From: Lepidodermella squamata
Lineage: Eukaryota; Gastrotricha
DNA length: 64,000 nucleotides
Assembly: GCA_047495785.1 (NCBI GenBank)
Contig: JBLDXI010000015.1
Span: 2,480,001-2,544,000, forward strand
Direction: 5' to 3'
Shown here: piece by piece, positions 1 through 11,107 of the stretch
Numbering within the stretch: position 1 is the stretch's first letter
How the letters are laid out: each line of letters begins with the position of its first letter
Translations under genes and position numbers: made by a program
Notes under the pieces: generated by a model
Databases searched by the model: none
What the model saw: the letters and a program-made list of their open reading frames with translations, nothing else
What the model was told of the DNA's origin: nothing

Positions 1-2596
1 CCGTCAGATGCTAGAGCCTGTAAAGCCGCATCTCAAGTCGTCATCGACACAGTCAATTCAAAGCCAGAATTCCTGCCCGATTATCACATCGAATTAAAGG
101 TGAAAGACGAGGGCAGAAGTGCTCAAAAAGCTCCGCAGAGTTTCGTCGAATTTCTACGTGATTTTGAAAATTCCCCTAAAAATCGAACCTACATAGCCCC
201 GGTTGTAGTCGGCACGTCGATCGCATGTCAAAGTAAGCTTATTTTATTTTCGAATTACAATTTTTCCACCTTAATTTTTCAGGTGTTGCTTTCACTGTTC
301 GAATGAATAAATTTGTCCAATTCGCCGAGGGCTGTACCGGGCCGTTTTTGATAGGCCGCCGCTATCTTTATTCAACCTTATACCGAGTTCAAATGCCATA
401 CGAAAATCTCGCCGTTGCCACTGTCCTTTTCATGAAAAATGTCGGCAAATGGCGACAAGCTGGAATTTTCACATTTTCGCCCAATGCAAACGACTACATG
501 CTAGCCCAAACTACGCAGCGATTGATGATCGAAAATCAGATCGATGTGTTGTACTACACCAGTGAAGACGATGTGACTGAAGCAACAATGGCGGCTATCA
601 AGGAAAGCGGCGTGAGATTCGTTGTTTTGGCTCACAGCCAAGTTCCACTTTTCGTCAAATTTCTCTGCCTGAGTTACATTGCGGAAATGCGGGCGCCAAA
701 CTACGTGTTCACGGCTAATTTTTACACATATTTTTCGGCAGATAGCGCCGCGTTATTACTACCACATGGTTGTAGCCGAGAAATGGTGACTGAACAGTTG
801 AAAATAACGTTTTACATCGGTGGCTGGTTGGGTGCGACAAGAAATTTCGGGAAATCGTGGCTCGGTTACGATTTACCGTGGTTTGAAAGCCGTGTTTTGG
901 ACATTTTGAATAACACGCGGGTCCCTGACTATCCTCAACGGCATTTGTGCCACGATGCGACTATGGCGGCGGTTTATACGCTTCATAACACGGATTTGGC
1001 GCTAAAATCTCGATTCAATGCGTCGATTCGTGATTTTGGGACGCACCCGGACTTGGTACAAGCCATTGCCAACCAATCAGCGGCTTCGATTGATTTTCAA
1101 GGTTGGAAATTTGACTCGATGAGAATTTCGAATAATTAAAAAAAAAAATCGATTATGGTGCGAAATTTCAGATTATGCCTCTCATTTTTTGCGATTTGAA
1201 CTCATTTTTTAAGGATAAAATATGGGGTAGATTTTAAAACTTGAAAACAAATTGTTTATCCTTTAGAAACAATATAACCATAAAAGTTGTCAAGCAACTA
1301 AAATTTAAAATTAAATTAAATTAAATTTCAAAAGTTTGAATTTTAAGTTTTAACCGAAATTAAAAAAACTTAATTTTTTGTTTAAATTTAGGCCTCCGAA
1401 TCGGCCAGCTTAAATATTCCGAACGGCTCGAACTTGACAGCGAAGAAATGTGGATAATTCAGTGGCTGAATGGCACCGTTCGGTTCGCCTACAAAGTCGA
1501 GCGAAAATCTTCCGACTACCGAACCGTCCTGAACACCACGACCTACAACCTAGTCAAATCAGAAGGCGCTGTTTGGTTCACAAAATCAGGCCAGCCACCA
1601 AAAGATTTGACAGAAATTACTCTTATCGAGAAACGTTTTCCGCTTCTCTTCGTCGGCATTGTCATCGCAATCGCAGTTTTAGTGACTGGAATTCAAATTT
1701 TCACGGCGCTTAATGCAATCTTAAATAGCGATCTGATGAATTTTCTATTTTTCTTCGACTTGCCCACTAATTTAACTGCCTTTTTCGGCTATTTCACGCT
1801 GAACATCGGCGCAGTTGTCTTCGCCCTGGAGGCGTCAATATACCGCGAAAAATTATGCCTAATCCAGCCGATTTTTCTCGTCATCGGAATTTCTGCATGC
1901 AACGGTGTGTTGCTGTCGAGAATAACCGCCCTTCACCACATGTCGAAAGCCATAGCTAAGCGCTACTTGGCAAATCGATCAGTTATCAATTTAATTGCAA
2001 TCGAATTAGCCATTTCGGAGAAATTAGCTCGTTATCGTCCTTTCATGCACATTTTTTCGCTAGCTTTCCCACTCACAATGGCGACCCTCGTAGCAATCTG
2101 GTTGATTACTGATCCTTTCAGCGTGATTTCCAGTGTATCGGCGACATTCTCATCTGATGCCATGGAAGGTTATTTTGCGACCAAAACAAGTTACTGCGCT
2201 TCTGATAATCAATTAAGATGGATCAGTGCGATAGGCGCTGCTAATGCCTTTCTCCTCTTCGTGTCATGTTTCTCGGCTTTCGAGGTACGCAAAAAGCTGG
2301 CAATTTCCACTTTCATTAATTACGAGTGCTATCTCGCGCGGTTCGCTGTAATTAGCGCAACGATAATTTTTATTGCGACAACCATCCTCGTGCTGGCTAT
2401 TGATAGATCAGCGTTTGATTACCAGCTGATTGTGTTGGCCGTTGGCATGCTGGCCTACTCTGCGATGACCTGTGCCGCGTTTTATTACCCTGCGCTGACT
2501 AGACGATGGCCTAATGAGGAGGAGGTCGACGGCGTGGTCGATTTCTCAGCGACAGACTTTAAAAACCCAAGAAAAGCATCGCACAATTCGCAATAA
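1..2596 (+). CDS. GABA-B-like class C GPCR (5' end outside window)
   Basis: Metabotropic GABA-B-type receptor: an extracellular Venus-flytrap domain joined to seven membrane helices that signal through G proteins. Exons 1-232, 283-1101 and 1392-2596 join with matching phase (all phase 1) over introns of 50 and 290 bp, giving 751 residues before the stop. The window opens inside the ligand-binding lobe with ACKAASQVVIDTVNS followed by LPDYHIEL, the GABBR1/2 N-lobe signature. LCHDATMAAVYTL is the usual YDAVWA-type helix. The third exon starts with LRIGQLKYSERLEL, then the short GQPPKD linker found in GABA-B subunits but no cysteine-rich domain, then seven hydrophobic segments from about residue 425. 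The tail after the last helix is only about 30 residues, with no obvious coiled coil. The signal peptide and first residues lie upstream of the window. The gene converges on the GT15 gene at 2678, with 81 bp between the stops and overlapping AT-rich polyadenylation sequence. The family is confident; the subunit identity is not. Confidence 0.85.
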
Positions 2597-2677
2597 AATT
2601 CCGCAAAAATAATTAAGGCGGACTTTTCCAAATTATTTACCTCTCTGAAATATTTTTTATTAATAAAAGGAGCGAGA

Positions 2678-3718
2678 TTATAACTTTGGGCTGGCACAAG
2701 TTTTGTGAAAATCTCTTTGATGGTGATATTCGAAATCGCAGAATTCGTAAACGTATTTCCGCCGGTCCAAATACATCGCAACAGTCAGGTATCTTAACGG
2801 CGCATCGCCCCATCGTCGCTCGTAAATCTGCAACGAAACCAAAATTTCCTTGGTAAATTGCCGAATTCCAGCATTTTCTCGCCACGTTGGGACGTGCAAT
2901 ATTTCGAAGTTGTTGTAGTACATTGGAAATTTGTAATTTTTCCGACTTTCATTATCAGCAGGGAATTGGGGCAATTGATTGACTAGAATAGCTTTTCGGT
3001 TCCTCTTGACGTAATCCTCCGTAAATTCGACCAGCCCCCGGGTCACATAAGCATCGTCTGTTCTCGCATTTCGATAGCTGTATTTGAAATCATTTTGAGC
3101 CATGAATTGAAAGATGTCGTAATTTATCGGCGATTCAAGGTACGAATCAGAATCCATCCGCCAATAATACCGAACGTCACGCATGACCGGCTCGTAAAAA
3201 ACTTGATTGAACCAGAACGCGATCATGTTGTGATAACCTGGGTACCGGTTTTCAAAGACTACCTTCGAAATAGACCCATCAGCCACCTTATCGAGGAAAG
3301 CTTTCGGCGGCTTTATTTCTATTAAAACGAAATGAAGCAGGGCGAAGTCTTCGTAGTTGAGTATTTGACAAGCGGCGATCGTTTTAAAAATAGCCCATCG
3401 GTCAAAGTCGTTCTCGTGAAAAATAATCACCGGGTATCGAAATTTGAAATTGAAATTTTGAAATAATAAGATTATTGACAAGGCGAATTTGTTGATGTGC
3501 CCTTTATCTGCTAGATAGATGATAACATCCCCCTCGAAATGCTTTGGTTGCTGTTTTTCCGCTAGCAATTTTCGAAGATAGATCAATTGAATGTAGTATC
3601 GAAGGGTATAAAATAATACGATGATAATCGCGAAAATTAAGATCGTGTTCCAAATTCTAATTAATCCTCGATTGCCGAAATATTGCCGTGAAAAATTCGT
3701 AGCAATTTTACGTAGCAT
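2678..3718 (-). CDS. GT15 (KRE2/MNT1-type) alpha-mannosyltransferase-like, copy 1
   Basis: Predicted Golgi type II glycosyltransferase of family GT15, which in fungi adds alpha-1,2-mannose to glycoproteins. A single open frame of 346 residues. Residues ~23-45 form the one membrane anchor. The family core follows: GYHNMIAFWFNQVFYEPVMR, YYWRMDSDS, SPINYDIFQFM, MYYNNFEI and YERRWGDAPLRYLTVAMYL near the C terminus, matching the fungal blocks around YWRVEPD, NFEI and YERWGDAP. The acidic EPD motif of fungal members reads DSD here. There is no intron, although neighbouring genes have three to six exons. It is a close paralogue of the next gene (4995-6068) and of 58813-59847. The start is the first ATG, directly before the membrane anchor. 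Family assignment is strong; sugar and acceptor are inferred from the family only. Confidence 0.85.
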   Translation of the reverse strand: MLRKIATNFSRQYFGNRGLIRIWNTILIFAIIIVLFYTLRYYIQLIYLRKLLAEKQQPKHFEGDVIIYLADKGHINKFALSIILLFQNFNFKFRYPVIIFHENDFDRWAIFKTIAACQILNYEDFALLHFVLIEIKPPKAFLDKVADGSISKVVFENRYPGYHNMIAFWFNQVFYEPVMRDVRYYWRMDSDSYLESPINYDIFQFMAQNDFKYSYRNARTDDAYVTRGLVEFTEDYVKRNRKAILVNQLPQFPADNESRKNYKFPMYYNNFEILHVPTWRENAGIRQFTKEILVSLQIYERRWGDAPLRYLTVAMYLDRRKYVYEFCDFEYHHQRDFHKTCASPKL

Positions 3719-4994
3719 TATTCATTATTTATTAAAAGATCCTAAAAAACGAGAAAATTCATTTTTCCACCTTAATTTTTTCGTCACCTAATTAAACACT
3801 ACATTTCTTGAATGATAGCGAGAAAATAGAAAATCGTCGAATTCTTAGTAAAATGTTAGTAAATAAGGGCGCTGAAGTGCACCTCTGGTGTCCCTTGGTG
3901 TCCCTCTCCTTAGACTCTCCCTTAAACATGTGGGATTACAGAATAGGACATCTCAGTATAATACAGTGGCTGTCTTTTATATTAAGGCTTATAGGCATGC
4001 GGTTGTCTGTGTAGTAGATTGGTTTGTATTTTGCCTATACGCCAATAATGTTTATTGAGTCGCCTATATAGTTGGGTATTAGGGTTGAAGCGCATACCTG
4101 TGCGTGCTCATTCATATTACCACGCTCAGTGGTGGCACAAGCCGCCAGCAAACAATGGGCTAGGCGACTCAATCCGCGGATGCTTCCGCCTATAATAAAC
4201 GCTGACAACAAAGCAGCCGAACTGCGTTGTAATAATACGCAAGAATTATATAATATGCGACCGCGAACAAGTGAAAAGTAGGGTTTGGCGAATTTCGCGA
4301 ATTTTCTAAAATTGGTTTCTCTAAAAACATAACGATTTTTTGTTTTTTTTCGCTATTTTTCCACAATTTTTCGAATTCTTGTATTACTTTTTTATTTTGG
4401 GACATTTTGAAAGCTCTCCTAAATTACTCCTTAAAATGATGAAAATGCGAATGGTTGACGGAGAAAATTTAGAATGAGAGGCCAGAAAAATCGGAGAAAA
4501 ATGTAAAAATTCATGAGAATAGTAATCAAGTATGTCACTTGTCAACGGGATTAAAAACTTCCGGAGAAATTTGGTACAACCGGGTAAAACACCAAAAATT
4601 ACCGAATTACCATCTGGTTTTTCCGGGTTTTCTCCGGTAAATTACTCTGTAAATTCGTGGATAATAAAGAAGGAAGATTCACCCGGTATGTTTGATTTCA
4701 CAAAATTAGCTAAATTCCTGCAAAAAAGCTCCGAAATTGAAGTTAATTAAAAAATGGTTGTGCAGCTTACGTGACACGCACCATATTATTGTTGCTACTT
4801 TTTGTTATCAATTTGCCAATATCACTTAATCAACGTGACTTTGGTACGGCAGTGATTCCATCTGTCCAATCCAACGCTAAGATCTTCGAAAATTCACGCC
4901 CAAGGAATAGTGCATTCAAAACAACAGCTATTATTTTTTTCTCATTTCTTTTCTCATTTTATTCATTTTCGTAAAAAAAACATTAAATAAAATA
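3719..4994. other. Intergenic, no supported gene
   Basis: AT-rich spacer between two GT15 copies. A 72-codon frame at 4532-4750 (+) begins with ATG but shows no family motif. A frame at 4771-4974 (+) reads like a signal peptide plus a hydrophobic C-terminal tail but contains no ATG, so it could be real only as a later exon of an unseen gene. Neither is called. Confidence 0.5.
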
Positions 4995-6068
4995 TTATCG
5001 GTTTAATTTTGGGCTTGCGCAAGTTCTGTGAATATTCATTTGATGCCGGTATTCAAAGTCGCAAAATTGATGCACGTATTTCCGTCGATCCAAATACATT
5101 GCTATGGTCAGGTACCGCAACGGAGCATCGCCCCATCTCCGCTCGTAAATTCTCAGTGAATCAAGAACTTCTTTCGTGAATTGCCGAATCCCCGCATTTT
5201 TCCGCCACGTTGGAACGTGCACAATTTCGAAATTGTTGTAGTACATCGGAAATTTGTAATTTTTCCGAGCTTCAACGTCGGTTGGAAACTGCGGCAATTG
5301 ATCGACTAGAATTTTCTCCCGATTTTTGGCGATGTAATCTTCCATAAAATCAACCATGCCTACTGTTACCCAGGCTTCGTCCTTTACCGCATGCCGATAG
5401 CTGTACTTGAAGTTATTTTGAGCCATAAATTGGAAAAGGTCGTAGTTTATCGGCGACTTTATGAACGAGTCAGAATCCATCCGCCAGTAGTACCGAACGT
5501 CACGCATGACTGGCTCGTAAAAAACTTGGTTAAACCAGAAAGCAATCATATTTTGATAGCCCGGATATCTGTCCTCGGAGACAATATTCCGAATCGTCCC
5601 ATTCGCCACTTTTTGCGTGAAAATTTCAGGTGGATTTATTTCTATTAAAACGAAATGTAGTAAGTCGTAATCGGTGTAGCGTAGCACTTGACACGCGCTG
5701 ATTGATTCCAAAACCGCCCATCGGTCTAAATTTTTCTCGTGAAAAATGATCACCGGATATCGAAATTGAAGATTGAAATTTTGAAACAGCAAAACTATCG
5801 ACAAGGCAATTCGGTCGATGTGCCGCTGATCGGCCAGGTACACGATAATATCTCGCGAGGCAGTTAAATTTTTCGCAGAATCTTCGGTAATAATATTAGG
5901 CTGGTTCTCCTCAGGCAACGTTTGAAGGCTTATCAAATGAAAAAAGTACCGCAGGGCAGAAATTGTTATACAAATCATTGTGAATATTAAGGTGGCGTTT
6001 AGTAGGGTGACCAAAAATCGGAAGCTGCAAACTGATCGCAGGTTAGAAGATAGGAGCCCAAGTATCAT
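4995..6068 (-). CDS. GT15 (KRE2/MNT1-type) alpha-mannosyltransferase-like, copy 2
   Basis: Second GT15 paralogue, 357 residues and also intronless, about 1.3 kb from copy 1 on the same strand. Membrane anchor at about residues 17-42. The same core is present: GYQNMIAFWFNQVFYEPVMR, YYWRMDSDSF, SPINYDLFQFMAQNNF, MYYNNFEIVHVPTWR and YERRWGDAPLRYLTIAMYL. The stem after the anchor is about 11 residues longer than in copy 1 and less conserved, as expected for a Golgi stem. Sequence similarity to copy 1 is high throughout the catalytic domain, so the pair is a local tandem duplication. Predicted to act in the Golgi lumen on protein-linked glycans; this is inferred from family membership. Confidence 0.85.
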   Translation of the reverse strand: MILGLLSSNLRSVCSFRFLVTLLNATLIFTMICITISALRYFFHLISLQTLPEENQPNIITEDSAKNLTASRDIIVYLADQRHIDRIALSIVLLFQNFNLQFRYPVIIFHEKNLDRWAVLESISACQVLRYTDYDLLHFVLIEINPPEIFTQKVANGTIRNIVSEDRYPGYQNMIAFWFNQVFYEPVMRDVRYYWRMDSDSFIKSPINYDLFQFMAQNNFKYSYRHAVKDEAWVTVGMVDFMEDYIAKNREKILVDQLPQFPTDVEARKNYKFPMYYNNFEIVHVPTWRKNAGIRQFTKEVLDSLRIYERRWGDAPLRYLTIAMYLDRRKYVHQFCDFEYRHQMNIHRTCASPKLNR

Positions 6069-6260
6069 TTTTCTTCACACTAAAAAATTTAAATAAAATT
6101 AAAAAATATTACAAAGACATCAGAATATTTTGAAGATGAACGAAATTTGAAAACTTTGCTAAAAATGCGAAATTTCAAACTTTTTCAAAGGCGTCTAAAT
6201 ATTTGTGCCATATTAATTGAGGTTCCACTGCCAAATTTCTCTGTACCTTTGCAGCTGCTG

Positions 6261-6316
6261 ACATCGGAAAAATCACTGATTTGTAAAATCGATACTGAAA
6301 ATCGATATCGGCTCTA
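6261..6316 (+). repeat. Dispersed ~55-bp motif, copy 1
   Basis: ATCGGAAAAATCACTGATTT followed by GTAAAATCGAT and AATCGATATCGGCTCT. It recurs at four other places in the window. Confidence 0.7.
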
Positions 6317-7704
6317 TAAATCGCATAGGATACGCGTAATAGGAATATTTTCATCGCGGAATAATTGTCTAATGTGTAATGCAAAAAAACCACTTTTGAA
6401 AGCCCTGCTGAAGCCCTTAATTTAGGGTTGTCACCTAGTTCCATTTTGATAGGTGATTAAATTTGCAAAAAATGAATGCATGTCCCGACAAATTATTGAA
6501 AATTGTGGTTCGGGGGAAGAAATTTCAGTGAACCGAGACATTTATTGGAGTGAAGGCGCTCGAAATATTTCGAAAGTTATTTTCGGGCATATGCGGGTGG
6601 GTGCAAAATTTCGCTTCATAACATGCGAAATTATAATGATAAATGATAAAACTAACGCGCTAAATGTTTTCATGGCGTGCGGCCTTAAAAATCTCGCATT
6701 GGTAATGGAATCGATAATTGTGATTCGCGGTGAAAATTGGCGCGCATACTGTGAGGGAATACACAAAATTGCCAGCTGTGGTATCAGGCATGACAGGTAA
6801 TCTGAACGAAGCGCGAAGGTATATGTGTAATAATGGTTTAGTATATAAATCCTCTGAGGCTCTTCCTTGTCCCGGTTCATGGGACCCGGGCGCATGTTTA
6901 CTTAGTCACTCTATTGTATTGCTAATACACACCGGCTATTTACGTAAACTGATGGAGAGCCGCTAGCTAAACAATGAACTGGGCTTGACTTCTTTTTACA
7001 AATAAAAGCCGGAGCATTTTCGCTATTTATAAACACGTCTTAGCAATGCCATTCACTCATTTAAGACACTTTGAGATTAAACAAAATTTTGCTAATTTTT
7101 AATTCGTGGTACAAGCCAAATGTAAAAACAACAACAAATGTCAGGTAAAATGCGATGAGTTATTTTCACGGGCGTGGTACTTGTTGCCGGCCGTGGACGA
7201 AATAAGGATGAAAATGCTGAGGCGGCGGCTTGGGACTGGTTGTTGAAGTGACCCGTCTCACGTTTGGGAGAAACGGATTTTTTGGCGCATGACTTGCTGG
7301 CTCTGATGCTGTATTTGGCTTGATCGGGTGATCGGGAGTCGATGCTTTTTCATGATCGGCCGCCGTAGGGGCTAAATAAAATGAAAAACGTAACGAGAGG
7401 TACTTTCGTCAAAATGATGCTCATTATTGAAGACCAAAATTTCTTTCAAACTAAAAAAATTCTAAAATTTGAAGCAAATAAGAGCCAGCAAATTATTTCG
7501 AATTCACATTAATTTTTGACAATTTAAAAATTGGTTCGAAAATTAGCGGGTAATTCCTGACCTAGAAACAATGTTGCGCGAATCGAAGGTAAAATTGAAA
7601 CTGTGCGCGCGAATTTTTCCGATTCGTTGTGATTTCGTTTCTTGATCGTTATACTGATCTCTGCCCTTCCTGTCCCTGTGATTTTTTATCTTAGCTACAG
7701 GGTG

Positions 7705-8330
7705 TCCTAAATGTCTCAATTCCGGGCCCATATTAGTTCCTTCCAGTCGGAGGGTAAAAGTGGAGCAAAACGCAAAGTCGAACATTTTAGAAATTTTAAG
7801 GCCGCGTGCGGTAAAGTCAAAGGGTGTTGTTAAAATTTGTTAAAAATAATTCAACTGACGCGCATGAACCGAGTCCTGATTTTTAACAAATTTAAAACCG
7901 CGCGCAAAGATGTTGAAGGGTTACTTTCAAATATCGTGTCGGCTTTTATTCTAAACAATAATTCGGACAATTCTATATCGATTGAATATGGTTCAAAAAA
8001 TAAAAATAAAAAAATGTACGCGCACTCTAAATTCCGCGCGGTGATCAGGAGCGCGCACACTCGCAAATGGAATGTTGGAATGCTCGTAAAACCTTTTCAG
8101 ACAAATTTTTCTCGCGAGAAACCCATATTCATTTGGATAGAGAATTATTTAAGCTTCATTTTGGAATAAAAACCGCTAGGATATTCGAAAATAGCCCTTT
8201 GACATCAGCGCGCGACCAAAATGTTGTTTAAAACTTGGCGTTTTGCGCTAAGTCCACTTTTACCCTCCAATTGCGCAACCGACGCTTGGGGGCTGGACAG
8301 AGCTAATATGGGCCCGGAATTGAGCTCCTA
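7705..8330. mobile_element. Inverted-repeat element with nested MITE (copy 1)
   Basis: The outer arms are inverted copies: the left arm around 7715-7735 contains TTCCGGGCCCATATTAG and the right arm around 8303-8320 contains its reverse complement. The inner part, 7911-8204, has its own inverted ends (left TGTTGAAGGGTTACTTTC, right ending ATAGCCCTTTGACA). These resemble the elements at 62957-63266 and 18454-18685. No transposase is visible, so this is a non-autonomous DNA element, probably one nested inside another. Confidence 0.6.
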
Positions 8331-8375
8331 AAAGCTATGCAGGAAAATAACTGAAGCCTTGTTCCAAGACTGTTT

Positions 8376-8434
8376 ATATCGGAAAAATCACTTATTTGTA
8401 AAATCGGTTCTTGAAATCGATATCGGCTCTGCAG
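8376..8434 (+). repeat. Dispersed ~55-bp motif, copy 2
   Basis: ATATCGGAAAAATCACTTAT, then TTGTAAAATCGG and GAAATCGATATCGGCTCTGC. Confidence 0.7.
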
Positions 8435-8811
8435 GCTGAATTATAACTAGCAAACTAACGGTTAGTAACGCAAAATTCGAGTAATATCGAGTTCTATCAC
8501 TTGGCATGATAACAAAAAATGGATAGGACTTTAAAATCTAAAAAACCATATTTTGGGAAATGCACAGCGCTGGAGTCTCAAATTTAGTGCTGGGGCCCTA
8601 ATTCGATTAGAAAAATTGTAAGTGACAATCATAAATTTGTACAACTCAAATCGAAAATCGCCTTATGCAGTACATAATTTGGCGGTCGCGTGAATCACCA
8701 CGATGACCCCAAGTTGAAATGCGCAACGGGGAATATGAAATTTTAAATCGATGATCGATTATCGATTTTTTTGAAGTGAAATAGCGAGAACGTTTTATTT
8801 CTTCGGCGTTA

Positions 8812-9711
8812 TCAGATTCGCCAAATAACACACACTAAAAACCAACAAAGTTTCTGATACTTACTAGAAGATGAGAAGCTGCCATGATTCACTGCTTTCA
8901 ACTTTTCAATTTCGGCATTGAGCGCTTCAATTTTCGAATCTTTCTCCGTCAATTGCGTCGACATGCGAAACACGACTTTTTGCAGCGCCGCCAGGCTGCT
9001 CTGAGCTTGAGAGTTCGCCGCCATCAAAGTCACCAAGTTTTTATTCGACGCTTGTTCCGTGATTATCGCTCTTCCAGCTATCAATTGATTCGCCCCGCTA
9101 GCAATTGCAATTTGATTCTCAAGTTCGGTGATTCGAGATCGAAGGCGTTCAATTTCATCGAAATTTTGCTCGTTGGCCGTGTTTATTTCGTTATTGTCAG
9201 CCATCGCCACCTCGCTGGACAATTTCTCGTTTTCAGCCTTAATTTCTTCGAATTGTTTCTGCAATTTCGCATTTTCGAACATTAGCTCAACTTTTTCCTT
9301 GCGCAGTTGGTCGTTGCTCTTCGTCAAATTGTCAACTTGCTGCTCGAATTTTTCGGCCGAAATTTTCGAATTTTCGTACAATTTTCGGAAATTTTCCAGC
9401 TCCAGCTGCGATATTTCGTGTTCTTGCTTTAGCAGCTCGAATGAATTGTTAATTTCATCGAATTTATGCCGTGGAACGCTCGACCTAGCGTGGTCCAGCG
9501 CGTCGATGAGTTTTTCGCGTTGAACAGCTGTATTAAGGCGGAGCAGTGATAAAGCTTTGCGGTGCTCGTCTGCCATTTCGATGAAGCAAGCCACAACGTC
9601 GACGCTGAGCGGCCAGTTTTCGCGGATGACTTGAACGACTCGTTTTGATAGGCCGGCCTCGGCAATGGCGGCGGATAATTCGATAGATGGCGCTGGCGAA
9701 GGTGACGTCAT
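8812..9711 (-). CDS. Coiled-coil protein, function unknown
   Basis: Open frame of 299 residues starting MTSPSPAPSIELSAA. Residues 1-70 look globular (a helical segment with WPLSVDVVACFIEMADEH). From about residue 75 to 275 the sequence is a long heptad-rich coiled coil (KFEQQVDNLTKSNDQLRKEK, ENAKLQKQFEEIKAENEKL) with a break near residues 165-180 and another around 205-235. A good splice donor, GTAAGTATC, lies at about 8858-8866 on the minus strand, just after a serine run. The real protein may therefore leave this exon there and continue in a downstream exon I could not identify; unspliced reading adds 16 residues to a stop. I do not recognise the family. It is likely a cytoplasmic scaffold or cytoskeletal protein, which is inference from the coiled coil alone. 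Confidence 0.6.
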   Translation of the reverse strand: MTSPSPAPSIELSAAIAEAGLSKRVVQVIRENWPLSVDVVACFIEMADEHRKALSLLRLNTAVQREKLIDALDHARSSVPRHKFDEINNSFELLKQEHEISQLELENFRKLYENSKISAEKFEQQVDNLTKSNDQLRKEKVELMFENAKLQKQFEEIKAENEKLSSEVAMADNNEINTANEQNFDEIERLRSRITELENQIAIASGANQLIAGRAIITEQASNKNLVTLMAANSQAQSSLAALQKVVFRMSTQLTEKDSKIEALNAEIEKLKAVNHGSFSSSSKYQKLCWFLVCVIWRI

Positions 9712-11107
9712 TTAATTGAAAAATCCTAATTTAAAACATTAATTCGATTAATTTAAAAAATTGATGAAAAATTTCTTGAAACTAAATAATTTGGAAATTT
9801 CTTTAGGCCTGTAAAAAATGCTCAAGTTCCATTTAAAATTGACCACTAATTTTTAAAATTAATCCTAAATGTGATTAAAATGGTCCAAGATGAATTGAAT
9901 TTCTAATTTCATAGCAAGGAACCGGATGCTGTGACGAGCTCGGATTAACGGATTAAGGTGTCACGCCCACTTCGATGACAGGAAGAAAATCTGCGTTGCG
10001 TAGCTGTAATCCGGTAAATAAACAGTAAGAAATTCTGTTTCAGAGAAACAATTTACGGGCATGAGAATGGGAAAGAAAACGGGATTTATGTGCGACTGCT
10101 ATTCTAGTGCCCAGTGAAGCTTAATTCAGTGAGTTCTATACTACATGCTGGCGTTGATTATTACGAGCCTTAACGACATGAAAATGCCATGGCAGGCTGC
10201 TCGTCGATGTCATGACCCTGGTAATAAAACTCATTAGCTCATTTTCTATTACGAGGTCACTCTGTTCCTGCGTTTCAAATAAAAATAATTATACATCAGA
10301 GATTGGAAAGAAAAACGGAAGAATTACAGACGAAATTAGGGTGAGTTCTGTTTATTGTTGTGGAATTCTGGAAGCTACGAAAAGCCGTGCTATATATTAA
10401 GGCTGCCGGTGATATATGGCAGCGGCATAAATGAATGAATGCGATTTATCCTATTCACTTACCAATTTATTTTTTCATGGGCTATTTTTACTATTTATAT
10501 GTTCATCAGAGGGCGGCACACCCTTTGAATGGAAGATTCTAAGGTGTTGAGGCTATTCCTGTATATCATGTATATCCTGTAAATATAGCATATCGTAGAC
10601 CCGGCTAATAAAGCTCAGTTGCTATCAATATTACTTGCAGCAATGTACAATTACTCCATTTTCCTACCCTGATGGGTTGTACACACGGAATTAGTTTATA
10701 CAACCTTACCTACCTACGTGGGACAACTTCCGAGGATACTATTTTAAGAAAATAAAAATTACAAACTTTCTATATATTTAGACAAAGGTGGCCAGCAAAT
10801 TCCGGCGATTTCTCAAATTTCATTAACAATTTTTAACTATTAAATTTCGATTTGAAGGGCAACACTAATCGACAGGCGAAATAGCACGGCTTCTAAAAAT
10901 AGGCTGTTCAATATTTTTCAATGATTGGGTAAATCGCGCCAACTCGTTTTTATTCAGTTCCCCTGTTCACGCGTTAGGCATTCCGTTTTTTATTATTGAT
11001 GAGCGATGAAAAAGCGGAAAAAGCAAAAAAACAAACAAATTAAAATGAATGTTTTTACGAGTCACTTTCAGGCCCAGTTCATGCGAAACATAGCGAAATT
11101 GAAGATA
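9712..11107. other. Intergenic, no supported gene
   Basis: About 1.4 kb with no convincing coding frame, RNA gene or clear repeat arms seen on either strand. It holds the upstream side of the coiled-coil gene and the 3' flank of the ML gene at 11108. Confidence 0.45.

Larger units (their letters stand above)
6069..8811. other. Intergenic with repeats, no supported gene
   Basis: Only short, motif-free frames on either strand. Contains two copies of a dispersed motif (6261-6316 and 8376-8434) and an inverted-repeat element at 7705-8330; these are listed separately. Confidence 0.5.

Noticed and set aside
4532-4974. Two consecutive plus-strand frames, the second resembling a secreted or GPI-anchored protein
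   Set aside because: The second contains no ATG and no convincing splice partner; the first has no motif. Too weak to call.
6147-6966. Overlapping frames of 75-117 codons on both strands
   Set aside because: They oppose each other, have no domain motifs and include a dispersed repeat; most likely chance frames.
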